Assembly (NCBI RefSeq): GCF_000633355.1
Contig: NZ_AYMQ01000082.1
Coordinates: 1-64,000 of the forward strand
DNA: 64,000 nucleotides
Source of the DNA: Serratia sp. H1w
Lineage (GTDB): Bacteria; Pseudomonadota; Gammaproteobacteria; Enterobacterales; Enterobacteriaceae
Reading direction: 5' to 3'
Shown here: one piece after another, positions 62,966 to 64,000 of the stretch
Numbering within the stretch: the first letter of the stretch is position 1
Layout of the letters: every line of letters begins with the position of its first letter
Position numbers and translations under genes: made by a program
Notes under the pieces: model-generated
Told to the model about the DNA's origin: nothing
The model's database searches: none
What the model saw: only the letters and a program-made list of their open reading frames with translations

Positions 62966-64000
62966 ATGGAAAAAATAACCACCGTGAGCAATGGAAATAA
63001 ACCGGCAGAGCGTTACTCTGATAGCATTAATCCTATTCCCGCAGGCGGAATAGTTGAGCGTTCCGCGAGAATTAAAAAAATCCAGACTACGGCAATGATC
63101 CTGTTATTTTTTGCTGCCGTAATTAATTTTCTCGATCGCAGTTCGCTGTCCGTCGCCAACTCTACCATTCGAGAAGAAATGGGCTTGAGCGGTACCGAGA
63201 TCGGTCTGTTGCTTTCCGCATTTTCTCTGGCCTATGGCATTGCCCAATTACCCTGCGGGCCGCTGCTGGATCGCAAAGGACCGCGCATCATGCTCGGTTT
63301 GGGGATGTTTGTCTGGTCTGCGTTCCAGACCATGTCCGGCATGATCCACAACTTCAGCCAATTTATCTGGGTGCGTATCGGCCTGGGGATCGGCGAAGCG
63401 CCCATGAACCCATGCGGCGTGAAGGTGATCAATGACTGGTTCAACATTAAAGATCGCGGCATGCCGATGGGGATCTTCAACTCGGCCTCCACTATCGGCC
63501 TGGCCATCAGCCCACCGATCCTCACCGCCATGATGCTGTTGCTTGGCTGGCGCGGGATGTTTATTACTATTGGTTTATTGGGCATTGCCTTGTCCATCGG
63601 CTGGTACATGCTGTATCGCAACCGTGAAGATATTGACCTGAACGAGCAGGAACAAAGCTATCTCAACGCCGGTAGCGTCAGCGCACGCCGCGAGCCTATG
63701 AACTTCAAGGAGTGGCGTTCGCTGTTCAAGAACCGCACCATGTGGGGGATGATGATCGGCTTTAGCGGCATCAACTATACCGCCTGGCTGTATCTGGCCT
63801 GGCTACCGGGCTACCTGCAAACCACCTACCATCTGGATTTGAAAAGTACCGGTATGCTGGCTGCAATCCCGTTCCTGTTCGGTGCTGCGGGTATGCTGTC
63901 AAACGGCTTTGTCACCGATTTCCTGGTACGCCGGGGCATGGCTCCGCTCAAAAGCCGTAAAATCTGTATCGTCGCCGGGATGCTGCTGTCCGCCGGTTTT
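62966..64000 (+). CDS. lgoT: L-galactonate:H+ MFS transporter LgoT, 3' end outside the window
   Basis: 345 codons are present and open to the window edge. The protein matches E. coli LgoT (YjjL): RIKKIQTTAMILLFFAAVI, SSLSVANSTIREEMGLSGTE, PCGPLLDRKGPR, GIGEAPMNPCGVKVINDWF. About eight to nine of twelve helices are visible. A 25-residue polar N-terminus precedes the first helix. It is separated from lgoR by 215 bases holding candidate operators. Confidence 0.94.
   Translation, partial: MEKITTVSNGNKPAERYSDSINPIPAGGIVERSARIKKIQTTAMILLFFAAVINFLDRSSLSVANSTIREEMGLSGTEIGLLLSAFSLAYGIAQLPCGPLLDRKGPRIMLGLGMFVWSAFQTMSGMIHNFSQFIWVRIGLGIGEAPMNPCGVKVINDWFNIKDRGMPMGIFNSASTIGLAISPPILTAMMLLLGWRGMFITIGLLGIALSIGWYMLYRNREDIDLNEQEQSYLNAGSVSARREPMNFKEWRSLFKNRTMWGMMIGFSGINYTAWLYLAWLPGYLQTTYHLDLKSTGMLAAIPFLFGAAGMLSNGFVTDFLVRRGMAPLKSRKICIVAGMLLSAGF

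Noticed and set aside
1-64000. Defence island, toxin-antitoxin pair, prophage, tRNA or riboswitch
   Set aside because: No phage, restriction, toxin-antitoxin or integrase gene was seen. No tRNA or known riboswitch pattern was recognised by eye. The Rpn nuclease is the only mobility-related gene.

Overview
The window is chromosomal DNA of an enterobacterium. The protein sequences recall Serratia or a close Yersiniaceae relative: very close matches in memory to E. coli RlmF, DinG, YbiB, SseA, YehS, YedA, UxaB and LgoD/LgoR/LgoT, moderately high GC, and dense same-strand operons. The genus is inferred from general resemblance, not from a search. I see no rRNA, tRNA, CRISPR array, phage or intact insertion sequence.

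Layout. 1-2.6 kb: a PAS-type chemoreceptor running off the left edge, then rlmF. 2.7-14.2 kb: a complete leftward cellulose operon in the order bcsP-Q-A-B-C-D-Z. It is a type I locus because it has bcsD, and it sits in a region that also holds rlmF, ybiB and dinG. 14.6-23.3 kb: ybiB, a PaiB-like protein, a LemA/DUF2207 pair, a LysE exporter, a DMT permease that looks 3'-truncated, its divergent Lrp-type regulator, and dinG. 23.4-30.0 kb: a sugar cluster with a FucP-like MFS carrier, an RpiR regulator, a GH4 phospho-glycosidase, a glucoside PTS EIICB and a general porin. 30.1-33.8 kb: a two-domain GNAT gene broken by an in-frame TAG, azlCD with an AraC regulator, and an AT-rich stretch with a small membrane protein. 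33.8-38.4 kb: a drug-type MFS pump divergent from a cysteine-containing SufR-like regulator, yedA, and an Rpn-type nuclease. 38.4-44.2 kb: an osmoprotectant ABC operon (osmF-yehYXW) with a fatty-acid desaturase at its head and a PhnD-like protein without signal peptide at its tail. 44.4-49.7 kb: an orphan TRAP binding protein, then a LysR regulator divergent from a YcaC-like hydrolase, an ABM-domain membrane protein and a YtcJ-type amidohydrolase. 49.7-55.2 kb: a Gfo/Idh/MocA dehydrogenase, a DUF523 protein, a Nudix hydrolase, sseA, a GNAT protein, a CDF metal exporter and yehS. 55.3-59.0 kb: phnCDEE without C-P lyase genes. 59.1-64.0 kb: L-galactonate catabolism (lgoD-uxaB, divergent lgoR, lgoT cut by the right edge).

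How the genes work together. BcsA/BcsB synthesise and export the glucan, BcsC is the outer-membrane exit, BcsD organises fibrils, BcsZ trims, and BcsQ with the BcsR-like BcsP control localisation and assembly. LgoT imports L-galactonate, LgoD oxidises it to tagaturonate, UxaB reduces that to altronate, and LgoR is the likely repressor. The GH4/EIICB pair would import and split phosphorylated glucosides. A palindromic repeat family (about 90-160 bp, CCCTCACCCTAACCCTCTCCC-type) occurs four times. Two copies lie exactly between an ABC binding-protein gene and its permease gene (osmF/yehY and phnD/phnE).

The main oddities are the amber-interrupted GNAT gene, the truncated DMT permease, the six-gene osmoprotectant operon with two unexpected members, the uncharacterised LysR-YcaC-ABM-amidohydrolase module, the BcsR-headed proline-rich protein, and several strong unassigned palindromes. 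I did not find anything that clearly amounts to a new defence or mobile system.
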